A DNA stretch of 64,000 nucleotides from Zingiber officinale (lineage: Eukaryota; Streptophyta; Magnoliopsida; Zingiberales; Zingiberaceae): assembly GCF_018446385.1 (NCBI RefSeq), contig NC_056005.1, positions 95,959,171-96,023,170 of the forward strand. Direction: 5' to 3'. This document shows positions 1 to 10,839 of this stretch, piece by piece; the first letter of the stretch is position 1, and each line of letters begins with the position of its first letter. The translations under genes were made by a program, and so were the position numbers. The notes below the pieces were generated by a model. The model saw only the letters and a list, made by a program, of their open reading frames with translations, did no database searches and had not been told where the DNA came from.

Positions 1-16
1 ATAAGGTATGGGGGAT
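1..16 (+). other. Polypurine tract of a truncated Ty3/gypsy element
   Basis: The window opens with AAGGTATGGGGGAT directly before TGTAACG, the 5' end of an LTR. This is the plus-strand primer site that precedes a 3' LTR. Nearly the same tract lies next to LTR-A (34516-34528, - strand), so the two elements are related. The internal region of this element lies outside the window. Confidence 0.75.
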
Positions 17-136
17 TGTAACGCCCGAAAATTCTCAAAACTATATTAGAAATATTCTATAATTATTCTGGAATTTTTAGATATTTTTCCGAAATTTTTA
101 GAGTAGCGGAAGTAGCAAAAATAATTAGAAAGGCAA

Positions 137-225
137 AACGGCCTAAGTGGGGATTGAACCCGAAACCTATGGTTTAGGTATAATACTAGTAACCAGTTGA
201 ACCCAGCAGGGCCGTGCTGAAAGGA
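137..225 (-). other. tRNA-like module in LTR-C (degenerate A and B boxes)
   Basis: On the - strand a B box GGTTCAATCCC (plus positions 150-160) matches the Pol III consensus fully. An A-box-like GGGTTCAACTGG (193-204) matches 11 of 12 positions. The spacing is about 32 bases, as in a tRNA gene. No complete cloverleaf is visible, so this is a relic or a mimic rather than a functional tRNA. It lies antisense in U3, just upstream of the LTR TATA box. LTR-A and LTR-B have the same arrangement. Confidence 0.55.
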
Positions 226-275
226 AAGGGAGGCAATTAAATTTATATTAGAGTTAGGCCGGAATTATCACTTAA

Positions 276-283
276 TATAAATA
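276..283 (+). promoter_or_regulatory. TATA box of LTR-C
   Basis: TATAAATA is the only strong TATA box in this part of the LTR. It sits about 260 bases from the LTR start and about 270 bases before the predicted donor at 545, spacings like those in LTR-B. Confidence 0.6.
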
Positions 284-544
284 GAAAATAATTAAGTGAG
301 GGCGATATTTTCGGTTTCCACCGTGAACTTCTTCTCCTTACCCTAACCTCACGCCGCCCGTCTCCTTTCCTCCTCCTTCTCTTGGCGCACCAAGCCAAGG
401 GCCCTAGGAGCACCTCCCGGCAACATCAAAGGCACGAGGACGCTCCCCTCCGCGAGAGGAACGCATAGACGCGAGAAGATCGTTGAAGAGATCTCTCCTC
501 CGTGAAACCTAGCGATTATAATCGTAAGAAATTATGAAAAGGAG

Positions 545-1531
545 GTAAGAAACCCCTCACATGCAGTATAAGTAGCTTTCGTTTGATTGCATGCCTTTAG
601 TTTAGCTATATGCAGATTTTTCGGCGCCCAGGGTGTGTTTAAACCCTCCTCGCAGACTAGGGATCTAGTTGAGCACCTCTAGATGGGCCAGACACGTTAT
701 TCTCCTTCAGTTGGAGGCTCTAGACGTTGTCGGGTGCCTAGAGGTGGTCTCCCTATTAGAGGGGAGAGTTGGGGCACACCAAGTGTTCGACAAAATGATT
801 AGTGTAGCTAAATACCACCTCAGATATTTTTAACAGCTCAGTTAAATGCATTAGTAGCATTTAAATCAGTATATTAGTCTAGTTTCAGCTTACATGGGAT
901 TACGGTCCAATGGGTGGGCTCCCACAGTCGCCTCTAGGTTCAGATAACCTAGTTCTAGGTTCAGATAACCTAGAAACAGCAAAATAAGCAACTAGTAGCT
1001 ATATTCAGTATTTTATTTTCATTGGCACTGTACTGGATTAGATATCCATTGGGTTGGGCTCCCACAGTCGTCCCTAGGTTCAGACAACCTAATAACCCTA
1101 CTAAATTCGGGACTTACAAACCCGAGTCTAGTTAGGGATGCGCGCACAGCAAAGTACAGTTGTCGGGCCTACTAGCAACATGATTATGTATTTTCACTTA
1201 TTATGATAATAGCTTTCAAACTCATAATCTAGTTATGTGATTATAGTTTAAGATCAGCACTAGCTCAGTTTTAGCTCAATTTCAGTTACAGTTTCAGCTT
1301 ATTTTCTCCTAGTTGATATCATGAGATAGCTCCATGCTTAGATTTTATTATGCATGCCATGTTTCAGTGTTTATGCCATGTAACTCCAGTATGCCATGCT
1401 TTAACAAATTCAGTGCATGTTTTCAAATAGCATTCTTTAAAAACATGTTTGCATCGTTGCATGTTTTAGTGAGGTAGATGGTTTCTTACTAAGCTTAAAG
1501 CTTACAGATACTATTTTTCCTTATACTGCAG
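545..1531 (+). other. Predicted leader intron in LTR-C
   Basis: The donor GAG/GTAAGAAACCCCTCAC and acceptor CCTTATACTGCAG/ATAAGG align with the donor and acceptor contexts in LTR-A and LTR-B, although the 987 bases between them do not. This is inferred from consensus and conservation; no transcript is available. Confidence 0.45.
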
Positions 1532-1839
1532 ATAAGGGTAAAGGAAAGATGGACTAGCAGAGGAAGTTGGAGGTCAATGCAGTGATGGTGTGTGTGGCAG
1601 GAACCTGGAATGAAGATCCTTAGGGAGTTTAGCAAATTGAGAACTTAGTTTCTTTTCTCAAGTACCTTTATGCACATTTAGACCTTAGAATGTTTAAACC
1701 ATGGAAGATTTGTTTAAGTTGTTAGTAATTACGTTGGAATGCTAGTTAATAGATGTTAGAACTTATTTCAATTACTTTTAGAACTCTTATGTGAGATTTT
1801 GGCACGAACTAGTGCTGAAATCAGGGTTCTGATTCAAAA

Positions 1840-2036
1840 TCAGAAACCCAGATCGATCTACAGATCGATCAGAGTTGGGTTGTGCCGTTGGATCGGTCAG
1901 CAGACCGATCCAGTCGCGAACAGAAAGTTTATGGATCGGTCAGCCGACCGATCCAGATGCGAACAGTGGGTGCAGAAGCTCACTGATCGGTCAGCCGACC
2001 GATCAGTGAGCCACTGGATCGGTCTACCGACCGATC
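1840..2036. repeat. Cluster of GATCGGTC palindromes
   Basis: At least four near-copies of GATCGGTCNGCCGACCGATC, each an inverted repeat of about 20 bases, are separated by 25-40 unrelated bases. Open reading through this stretch is a by-product of the repeat. Similar ATCGATCG palindromes occur in the unrelated solo LTR at 26370-26570 and 51258-51360. Confidence 0.75.
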
Positions 2037-2356
2037 AGTGTTCTCTTTTGTTTTCTCTTCCCCTTATTAAGTATCTGTCTTTTCCTCTTTTATTATATCG
2101 GTTCATTACACTATTAATGGCATACCCCGAGTCGGATGAGTGGCTCACACGACTCGCTCTCCTGTCGATTTGGCTGACCAGACGTTGTTTCATCCAGACG
2201 GCCAACCGGACAGTGGTTCCTCCGATTGTGCTATATAGCCCCTCTCGCTCGGGCGACGCGGCTGAGCCCTTGAGCCCTGACATTGACCATTTTGACTTTG
2301 ACCTCCACCGTGGTCGTTGACCCTTGCCAGGTGGGCTCCTCCTTATCATCGCATCA
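2037..2356 (-). repeat. 3' LTR of the Tat element, truncated
   Basis: It is homologous to 20030-20344, sharing for example the CATACCCCGAGTCGGATGAG block. On the - strand it begins TGATGCG, directly after the polypurine tract. Only about 320 bases remain, against about 630 in the 5' LTR; the rest was lost at the junction with LTR-C. Confidence 0.85.
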
Positions 2357-2372
2357 CAAATCTCCCCTTTAA
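2357..2372 (-). other. Polypurine tract of the Tat element
   Basis: On the - strand AAAGGGGAGATTTG abuts the TGATGCG start of the 3' LTR. Its position fixes the element's orientation and LTR boundary. Confidence 0.75.
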
Positions 2373-3119
2373 GTCTAGTAGAAAGAGGTTGCAAGTCCGA
2401 CTGACTGGACAAGAAGATGTGTCTTTGGCGACTTTAAGGTTCGTTCGGCTTATATGTTTCAGTGGCCGATCAGACTATGCTTGGTCTTTAATCACTGATC
2501 GGCCTATAAGCCAACGCCACTTAGCTTCATTTTATCGTTGTCAGGTTCAGCCCTGTGACCCGTTCTTTGCGCCGATCGGTACGATGAGCAGCAACACTTG
2601 GCACATATTTTCCTTTTCCTTACGTCTCCTCGGGCGAGCTCGGTCTCGGCTGACGTCATCTAAATTTCTTGAAGACCGTGCAAACCCCTGATAGTTATGA
2701 TCGAGCACGCGGACATACCTTTTTAATTAAGCACATTAAATGTTATACGGTGATCGAAGGATACGTGTCCTTTACTGTCGCCGCACCCTCGATGTGACAG
2801 ACAGATATTCTCTTATAACGAGGCATGCGCCTTTTCAAAATCAACAATGGGATATGCTTCTAGGTTTCCATAGCTCTGGATCGGATGGCTGAGGTCGATC
2901 GACCGTAAGGTTTATAAACCTCGCTTGCATCATCGTCTTCCTCACTTTGAGTCTTCATCTTCGAACTTTCCAGTGACACTGCATTCTTCTTCCTTTCCGA
3001 CAATCGTAGTGATATCTCTAATAAGCTTTCTATACCCTTCAACCGGCTCTACTCGTTGTTCTTAGCGTCCTTTCTTTCAATCAAATTTCTTCATTGTTTC
3101 TTGTCGACATTTATTTTCT

Positions 3120-5456
3120 ATGGCAAGCTCCTCTCAACCTCTTATCTCCGTCCTTGGGCTCTGGTACACGTCCATCGAGTCCAGGTTCGACGGAGGCGAT
3201 GCTGAGAGTTTGAGAACTGTCTTTGAAATTCCCTCCGATTATCAAATTGGTCTTCCTTCGGCTTTTGACTGCCCGAACGAGCCGCCTCCGGATTTTGTAT
3301 GCTTCTTTAGGACCAATTTACCATCGGCTTACGGTTCCCAATCCACCTTTTCCTCTCTGCCATTTGTAAATATTTTCATATTTCTCTCGATCAACTAGTG
3401 TCGAACTTCTTTCAGCTACTGTATGAGATTGTTGTTTTGTTCCGTTTACACGTCATTCCTCTTACTCCTCGACTCTTCCACTATTTCTATTATCCCAAAT
3501 TGTCTGAGCGGGGAACTTTTCTCTTCCAAGACCGAGTGGGCCTAGTCTATTTTGACAAGATATCATCCTCCAACAAGCATTGGAAGGACTACTACTTTTT
3601 TGTTTGTTTTTCCGAGTAGTCGGACTTTCCAACCAGGTGGTAATTAAAGGTGTCAAACCCTCCCGAGCTCAAGAATTACAAGAGCCACTCGGACTACCTC
3701 CATGTAGCTTCCAGCTTGGCTGGTCAGAAATACCATATCCACAAGTTGCTACTGGAGGGTGTCCTCTACGTGTTCGGTTTGAGCCCGATCCACACAAGGC
3801 TTCCGTCCAACCTAAGTACGCTCTTTCTTTTCCCTAACCTTTGAAGCTAACTGATTTTTCTTTCTTTTGTGCAGCTCGAATCATGTTGCGAACACGTCTG
3901 GCTGGTAAGTGTAAGCTTACGAATGTAGACATCAACGTCGCCGCCATGGCCGAACTGGAGAGCTGTAATCTGCAGCCGGTCGGCTCCAACGAGGATCCGT
4001 TCGGTGAGGAGGGAACTCAAGTGCTAGGGAGCGGTGCTGGAGGAAGTCGGCTAGCTGCGAGCGTTGCAACAGTTGCAATGACAAATCTTTTGCCTAAATG
4101 GCCGTCCATGGTCCCGATAGTGGTCGCTTCGGAGTCGACGACTTTTGACGAGCCCCTATGACACCGCAAGAGGCGTCGAGTGGAAGGGGGTTCCTCTCGA
4201 TCTGCAACTTTTGTTTTGTAGACTCTAACACTGATCATCTCTCGCCCCCCTTCCGAGCAGGGCGAAACCTCCGCGCCTACTCCCAATCAGGGAGTTGTTG
4301 TGCTCCAAGGCTCTATATCTTCCGACCGAACACCATCACTGTTCGGTCTGCCTGAGGAATTAATAGCTGCACCACTGATCTCCTTAATGCCACGCCCTTT
4401 GCTGGCAGCACATGTGTCCCATGTTCAACTGGCATCATCACCTCATTCGGTTGGCAGAGCAACGTCAACCCCGTTCGTTCCGAGCGGTCGATGCCACATT
4501 ACGGTAGTCATTCATCTGCCTACGGACGAGTGGCATGCCTCGGACGACACCGAATCCCAAGCCCCTAAGCACCAAATAATTATTCAGGGGTTGCTTGCCT
4601 AGATATGGGCTGACGCTAGAGCTCGCGCAGCGGTCATGCCTCTGGGGGCACTCACCGACAGTCATACCCAAATGTCCACTGGGGTGAGAATTTTACTTGT
4701 ACACTCGGATCTATTTCCACTTGGATTTAATACTTTCTTGGTTCCTTATAGTATTGGGTAGAGAGTCTGGCCATGTGCTAAATGCTCGTATTTTTAGAGT
4801 ATAAAGTCAAGCAGTTGCGTGCATCGAGTGGCCAATCGTCTGCTTCCTAGGCGCAGCTGGAGCAGATGAGTGCTAAGAGCCAATCTGTGTAAGAGCTCCG
4901 AGCAGCTAGAGGCAGAGAAGAGAAAAGTCACCGAGCAGGCTGCTCAATTAGCTTAGTTTGATAAACATGCCAACTCTTTCGAGTCAAAGCTTAACTTAGC
5001 CAACACCAAGAAGCTACGGGCCATCGAGGACTTGGAGATAAAAAATAAAGAGTTTCGGGTGTTGACTCAAAACCTGAAGGATGTGGAGACCTCACTAAAC
5101 GTCGAGAGGGAGAGTAGGTCAGTCGAACGCTCCACCACAAAGACCCATCCTGATGCCAAAGATGAAGAGCTAGCTAAGTTGAAGGAAGAGCTGAAGGCCT
5201 CCCGAGTAGCTTTAGAGACTTATCAGGGAGCTGAGTCGAGCAAGTTTGATCTCATAAAGCAGACCTACATCCACTCGGACGCTTTTAACGACAAGGTCGT
5301 CGATCAGGCACTCCGTCTATTCAACCTTGCTATCGACGGGATGCTCGATCAACTGAAGGAAGGCGACTACCTCCCCTTCACTCTGACAAGCAAGGTCATC
5401 AGTCAGGACAAGCTGATTGAGTTGTTGCCCGATGATGTTTTAGATTTTTTGGAGTG
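3120..5456 (+). pseudogene. Antisense accessory gene of the Tat element, copy 1 (PF04195-like plus coiled coil)
   Basis: This gene runs opposite to gag-pol. ATG at 3120 opens 'MASSSQPLISVLG'. Conserved blocks follow: IPSDYQIGLPSAFD, then after a frameshift near 3320 IGLRFPIH...FLSAICKYF, then RLFHYFYYPK and SNKHWKDYYFF (to 3619). This resembles the plant 'putative gypsy type transposon' family (PF04195). Two likely introns end in TTTGTGCAG (3873) and CCTTATAG (4750). The C-terminal part is a charged coiled coil (EIKNKEFRVLTQNLKDVE..., to the stop at 5456). The coil region of this copy has extra stops near 4890-4955, so it is broken. Antisense ORFs with coiled coils are known in Tat elements such as Grande; their function is unknown. 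Confidence 0.6.
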
Positions 5457-5533
5457 AGCTTGCTTGAGCGAATTCTGTATTATCCCTTCATGTGCTTGTA
5501 GGTTTTATCGGAGTATTAATGGATGGTTGCCCG

Positions 5534-6583
5534 TGTAGGACCGTTGCGGCCGGCTAGGAGGGGGTTGTTGGATAGTCCTGTAAACACAAAAGAAAACAAC
5601 CCTTCTCGAACTCTTTAAGCTAACACTTGCATAATAAAAGCAAAGCAGTAAATCAAAAACATAAAGGAAGAGGCACGAGTATTTACTTGGTTACAACCGA
5701 TGTGGTTGTTAATCCAAGGAAGATTAAGCACTAAAAACTCCTTCAGGCGGAGAAGCGTCTTACAATGTTGAAGCGTAGAAACAGAAGCTTAACTACAACT
5801 CAAAAGGATACAAGCGTTGGAAATGATTACTTGGAGTTCGTTAAAAAGCTTTTGGACCAAGACTATATTTATAGCCTTGGTCGGGGCGCCTGGAAGGGGT
5901 TTCGGGTGCTCTAGGGGGATAAAACTTTATCCCCCAACGTTCAGATCGCGTTTAACGTGATCTGGTCAACAAATCAGGTTCGGGCGCCCGGAAGGGTTCC
6001 GAGCGCCTCGGGCTGCTCGGGGCGCCCCGGACTGCTCCGGGCGCCCCGGAGCCAAAAGTCAACAACAATTGACTTTTTCGTCCGAGACCTCTGCTCCGGT
6101 TCGGTTCGGATCGGTCCGGGTCTTCTATTCCGGATTCGTTCGCTTAGGTGATCTCTGACATCCGGAAAAGGGCTCACCCGAACCCAACTTCCAGTCTTCT
6201 CGAGCGGGCTTCCCTCCGGCTTCTCGTCCCTCGGATTCGCCGCGTGTTTCCTTCTCGTCCGCCGGTGTACTCATCCGCAGTCTTCGTCCCTCGGACGCAC
6301 CGCGTGTCGTCCTTCTCGCTAGCTGCGTCTCTTGCTCCCCGAGCAATCTTCCGCTCCGACTTTCGTCCCTCGGAATCACTGCACGCTTCCTTCTCGTCCA
6401 CCGGGGTACTCTTCCGTAGCACCTCGTCCCTCGGACGCACCACGTGCCGTCCTTCTCGCTAGCTGCATCTTCCGCTCGAGTACCTGTGCTCCTAAGCTCT
6501 TGCACACTTAGACACAAGGTTAGAAACACACGGGACCTAACTTAACTTGTTGATCACACCAAAACGATCTTGGGGTTCCAACA
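5534..6583 (-). repeat. 3' LTR of the copia-type element
   Basis: On the - strand it starts TGTTGGAACCCC. It is nearly identical to 8174-9185 apart from a GCGCC-rich stretch near 5990-6050, which is longer here. It contains repeated CGTCCCTCGGA words at 6220-6430. Confidence 0.88.
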
Positions 6584-7059
6584 ATCTCCCCCTTTTTGAT
6601 GTGATCAACCCAAGTTAAGCTAGGGTCAATAATAGATATGAAAATTAAACAGTTTATTTTGCACTAACGTGCAACAAGATAAAAACATTAAATTTCAAGA
6701 TAGAAACATTAAATTTCAAATTTTTTAATTTTCTATCTCCCCCTAGACTTATACTTTTTCTTCTCCCCCTTTGATCACATAAAAAAAATTGGGGTAGCAA
6801 GAAAAATCTAAGAGTCAACACTTAGAAAATTTATAAAGATCTATTTCAAAGATTTTCTGGAAAGTATTTCTAAGTCAAGAAAATTTTCTAAGTCAAAAAT
6901 AACTTTTGAAAAAATTTCTAAGTATTCGTCATCAATAATTAAAAACTTTCTAAGCCGAAAAATTTATGCAAGAAAATTTAAGAGAATTGATAACATTAAA
7001 AGAAATTTTCTATGCATTTATTTATTTATATATTTTATTCTAATGTTTTTACCAGAGAG

Positions 7060-8135
7060 TTTTAAATTTTCATTTTAACTTATTACAATTTCTCAAATTT
7101 GAAGTAAGAAAATTTGAACATGCGAAGAATTGTATCATGTTAATTTCAGTTAATAGTTTGTCGAGATATTTTAATCGACAGGCTATTTCTCTCAGCTTTA
7201 AAGCAACAAATGTTAAACATGCAAGAAATTGTATTGATAAGATAATTGGTAAAAATTCGTTTGATATTTTTTCTAATTTGCAAGATTCATTTGACAAAAT
7301 ATTTTGTAACTTGCAAGAATCTTTTGGCAATATTTCTGATTTGCAAAATTCTTTTGACAAAATAATTTGTAATTCGCAATAATCTTTCGTCAAAACTTTT
7401 TGCAATTCGAGAAACTCTTTCGATAATATTTGTAGTTTGCAAGAATCTTTCGTCAAAACATTTTGTAATTAAAAAAAAAATCGATAATATTTCTAATTTG
7501 CAATAAGAGTTCGACAGTTGATTTTCTAATCCGAACAATTCTTTCGATGATTTAATTTTTAATTCGCAAAAATCTTCAGGTAATTTTTTGATTAATTGAA
7601 CCAATTGTTCAGATGGTAGAAATCATACCTTACTTACCTCGTCGGCTGTTGGTTCTCCCCCTGTTGAATTGTTTTCTTCTGAAGATTCTCCCCCTTCATC
7701 GATGCTTAATGAAGAAGGGTTTTCTGTGTTCTCGAGATGTACTTCAGCTGTTGGTTCTGTCGGTGGCTTGGTGTCTATTGAGTCGTCGGCTTCCAAAGGT
7801 TCTTCGTAGAGCTTTAAGAACTTTTTTCAAAGTTTTTTTGCGCTTTTGTATTCTCCGATTCTGTCTAGATCTTCATTTGGTATTACGGTTAGAAGATGAA
7901 ATTTTGCCCGTCTGTTTGCCATCGATTCGTCACGTTGCTTCTTGTTCCAGAGGCGTAGATCGAGTTCTTCTCCATTCGTTGTCTTTGGTTCTTCATAGCC
8001 ATATTTCAATATTAAAGAAATACCAAAATCAGAATTAAGATATACATCCATTTGTTCCTTCCATGAAGAAAACTCCCCCTCGAATGTTGGTGGATATTCG
8101 CTAGCTCCGACTAACGTTTTGTTGCTTCAAACGAC
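7060..8135 (-). pseudogene. Copia-type gag remnant with repetitive coil
   Basis: From about 8135 downward the - strand encodes TFEGEFSSWKEQMDVYL...GYEEP...LW, the pattern of the N-terminal Gag domain of plant copia elements (UBN2-like). An acidic linker (ESSEENNSTGGEPTADE, about 7700-7640) follows. Then comes a run of repeated segments such as LSKEFCKSEILPKDSCKLQ (about 7600-7240), which reads as a short-period coiled-coil repeat. At least one stop and one frameshift interrupt it (for example near 7475). Cysteine recurs in nearly every repeat, which is unusual. No zinc knuckle or downstream pol is visible. The remaining 6598-7060 is AT-rich and I see nothing else in it. Confidence 0.6.
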
Positions 8136-8159
8136 GGTTAGTCCTTCTGAGGCGTCTCG

Positions 8160-8171
8160 GCTCTGATACCA
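8160..8171 (-). other. Primer binding site (initiator Met tRNA) of the copia-type element
   Basis: TGGTATCAGAGC on the - strand is complementary to the 3' end of plant initiator methionine tRNA. It lies two bases from the end of the 5' LTR. Confidence 0.85.
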
Positions 8172-8173
8172 CT

Positions 8174-9185
8174 TGTAGGACCGTTGCAGCCGGCTAGGAG
8201 GGGGTTGTTGGATAGTCCTGTAAACACAAAAGCAAACAACCCTTCTCGAACTCTTTAAGCTAACACTTGCATAATAAAAGCAAAGCAATAAATCAAAAAC
8301 ATAAAGGAAGAGGCACGAGTATTTACTTGGTTACAACCGATATGGTTGTTAATCCAAGGAAGATTAAGCACTAAAAACTCCTTCAGGCGGAGAAGCCTCT
8401 TACAACGTTGAAGCGCAGAAACAGAAGCTTAACTACAACTCTAAAGCATACAAGCGTTGGAAATGATTACTTGGAGTTCGTTAAAAAGCTTCTGGACCAA
8501 GGTTATATTTATGGCATTGGTCGGGGCGCCTGGAAGGGGTTCCGGGCGCCCTGGGGGGATAAAACTTTATCCCCCAACGTTCAGATCGCGTTTGACGCGA
8601 CCTAGTCAACAAATCAGGTCTGGGCGCCAGGAAGGGTTCTGGGCGCCCCGGAGCCAACAGTCAACAGCAGTTGACTTTTTCGCCCGGGACCTCTGCTCCG
8701 GTTCGGTTCGGCTCGGTCCGGGTCTTTTATTCCGGATCCGTTCGCTTGGGTGATCTCTGCCATCCGAAAAAGGGCTCACCCGAACCCAACTTCCGGTCTT
8801 CTCGAGCGGGCTTCCCTCCGGCTTCTCGTCCCTCGGATTCGCCGCGTGTTTCCTTCTCGTCCGCTGGCATACTCATCTGCAGTCTTCGTCCCTCGGACGC
8901 ACCGCGTGTCGTCCTTCTCGCTAGTTGCGTCTCTTGCTCCCCGAGCAATCTTCCGCTCCGACTTTCGTCCCTCATAATCACCGCACGCTTCCTTTTCGTC
9001 CACCGGGGTACTCTTCCGCAGCACCTCGTCCCTCGGACGCACCGCGTGCCGTCCTTCTCGCTAGCTGCGTCTTCCGCTCGAGTACCTATGCTCCTAAGCT
9101 CCTGCACACTTAGACACAAGGTTAGAAATACACAGGACCTAACTTAACTTGTTGATCACACCAAAACGATCTTGGGATTCCAACA
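8174..9185 (-). repeat. 5' LTR of the copia-type element
   Basis: It is paired with 5534-6583. On the - strand it runs from TGTTGGAATCCC to ...GGTCCTACA. The primer site follows directly. Confidence 0.88.
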
Positions 9186-9439
9186 GCCCGTTCGGTAAAC
9201 ATTTTTATTTAATGTCAATCCTTTATTCTGTGTCGTTCGGCTTTTCCTTTTCATACTTTTTAGATGTTTTATTGCACTATTGCTCAGGGTTCGAGCTACT
9301 AACCACTTACCATGAAGTGAAATATTTCACTAGTGTGGCTCCGTGGCCCACCGATCGACGTCATATTAATTGCCTGGACGGGCCATTTTTCATCGGTCTC
9401 GGGTTTATAGCTGCTGCTCAGCTTTTGATGTATATGCAG

Positions 9440-10380
9440 AGTTTAAGGTCGTCGCTCAACCATCGAATGGCATAATCGGGGATTTAAGGTCGTTGTTCGA
9501 CCGATGATAGCGACAAGGGTTTAAGGTCGCTGCTTGATCGTTGATGGCGACAAGGGTTTATGGTCGCCGCTTGACCGTTGATGGCGATAAGGGTTTAAGG
9601 TCGCCGCTCGACCACTGATGGCGACAAGGGTTTAATGTTGCCGCTTGACTGTTGATGGCGATAAACGTTTAAGGTCGCCACTCGACCGCTGATGGTGACA
9701 AGGGTTTAAGGTCGTCGCTCGACCGTTGATGGCAACAAGGGTTTAAGGTCGTCGCTCGACCGCTGATAGCGATAAGAGTTTAAAGTCATCACTCGACCGT
9801 TAATGGCGACAAGGATTTAAAGTCGTCACTCGACTGTTGATGGTGACAAGGGTTTAAGGTTGTCGCTCGACCACTGATAGCGACAAAAGTTTAAGGTCGT
9901 CGGTCGACCGCTGATGACAACAAGGATTTAAGGTCGCCGCTCGACTACTGATGGTGACAAGAGTTTAAGGTCGTTGCTCACCGCTGATGGTGACAAGGGT
10001 TTAAGGTCGTTGCTCACGGCTGATGGCGATAAGAGTTTAAAGTCACCGCTCGACCACTGATGGTGACAGTTTAAGATCGCCGCTCGACCATTGATGGTGA
10101 CAAGGGTAGGTCACCGCTCAACTGCTGATGGCGACAAGAGTTTAAGGTCGCCGTTGGATTACTGATGGCAACAAGAGTTTAAGGTCGTCGCTCGACCGTT
10201 GATGATGACAAGGGTTTAAGGTCGCCGCTCGACCATTGATGGCGACAAGAGTAGGCCACCGCTCGACCGCTAATGTCGATAAGGATTTAAGGTAGTCGCT
10301 CGACCACTAATGATGACAAAGGTTTAAGATCATCGTTCGACCACTAATGACGTCAAGGGTTTATAGTCATCGCTCAACTT
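9440..10380. repeat. 37-bp minisatellite, array 1
   Basis: About 25 diverged tandem copies of a 37-bp unit built on GGTTTAAGGTCGCCGCTCGA and CCGCTGATGGCGACAAG. The unit is not a multiple of three and carries scattered indels, so it is not coding. It lies between integrase and the 3' LTR of the Tat element, a region known in this lineage to give rise to satellite repeats. The stretch 9191-9440 before it is homologous to 12930-13180 and holds no gene. Confidence 0.92.
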
Positions 10381-10839
10381 TCAACTTGCCCGATCAGCTC
10401 AAGATTCTGGAAAACTTATTTTTTTATTCATGTCTGTCCTGCATCTAGAAGGAATATGCACAAATACATCTATATTTATTTACGCACACCTCATCCGGCT
10501 TTATAGAGTTGGAGATGATTCGCTCTCCATGACAGCTCGAGCCACCTTCCATCTTTATCCTCCAAGTAGTAGGTTCGAGCATAGTTTCTGTACGACCTTG
10601 TAAGGTCCTCCCCATGGTGCCTCTAGTTTGTTGACTTCGCCGACCAGCTTGATTTTCTTCCACACCAGATCTTCGACCTGGAAAGAACTCGAGATCACCC
10701 TTTAGTTGTAGTTCTAACTCATCTGTTATCGATATGCCGTTAGCCGGATGTTGGCTTTATCCCGCGATTCATCCACCAAGTCAAGCTCCATTAACCTCTT
10801 ATCGATATTTCCCTCATCGTAGAGTTGCACCTAGTCGTT

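Larger units (their letters stand above)
17..2036 (+). repeat. LTR-C: 3' LTR of a Tekay-like Ty3/gypsy element, right end cut off
   Basis: It starts TGTAACGCCC after a polypurine tract. A TATA box lies at 276-283. A consensus splice donor (GAG/GTAAGA) follows at 545 and a pyrimidine-tract acceptor (CTGCAG/ATAAGG) at 1531. Short direct repeats based on TGGGCTCCCACAGTCG and CTAGGTTCAGA lie at about 910-980 and 1050-1100. After the acceptor comes the GATGGTGTGTGTGG block that LTR-A and LTR-B also have. The expected ...TTACA end is missing: homology passes directly into the Tat LTR at about 2037, so this LTR was truncated by that junction. The lineage is inferred from the LTR ends and tract, not from a pol gene. 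Confidence 0.7.
5534..9185 (-). mobile_element. Non-autonomous Ty1/copia-type LTR element
   Basis: It has two LTRs of about 1.05 and 1.01 kb (5534-6583, 8174-9185), ending TG...CA and flanked by the direct repeat GCCCG (5529-5533 and 9186-9190). The uninterrupted paralogous site at about 12930 reads GGTTGCCCGTTCC, which confirms the insertion and its 5-bp target duplication. On the - strand the primer site TGGTATCAGAGC (8171-8160) follows the 5' LTR and an A-rich/G-rich tract (AAAAAGGGGGAGAT, 6597-6584) precedes the 3' LTR. The 1.6-kb interior holds only gag-like remnants and no protease, integrase or RT. It inserted after the tandem duplication of its Tat host. Confidence 0.9.

Noticed and set aside
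1799..2320. 173-residue frame
   Set aside because: It crosses the LTR-C/Tat LTR junction and the GATCGGTC palindromes, so it is a product of repeat composition.
6125..6529. Arg-rich frames in the copia-type LTR (also 8727-9147)
   Set aside because: They follow the CGTCCCTCGGA word repeats in the LTR on both strands. No domain is recognisable.
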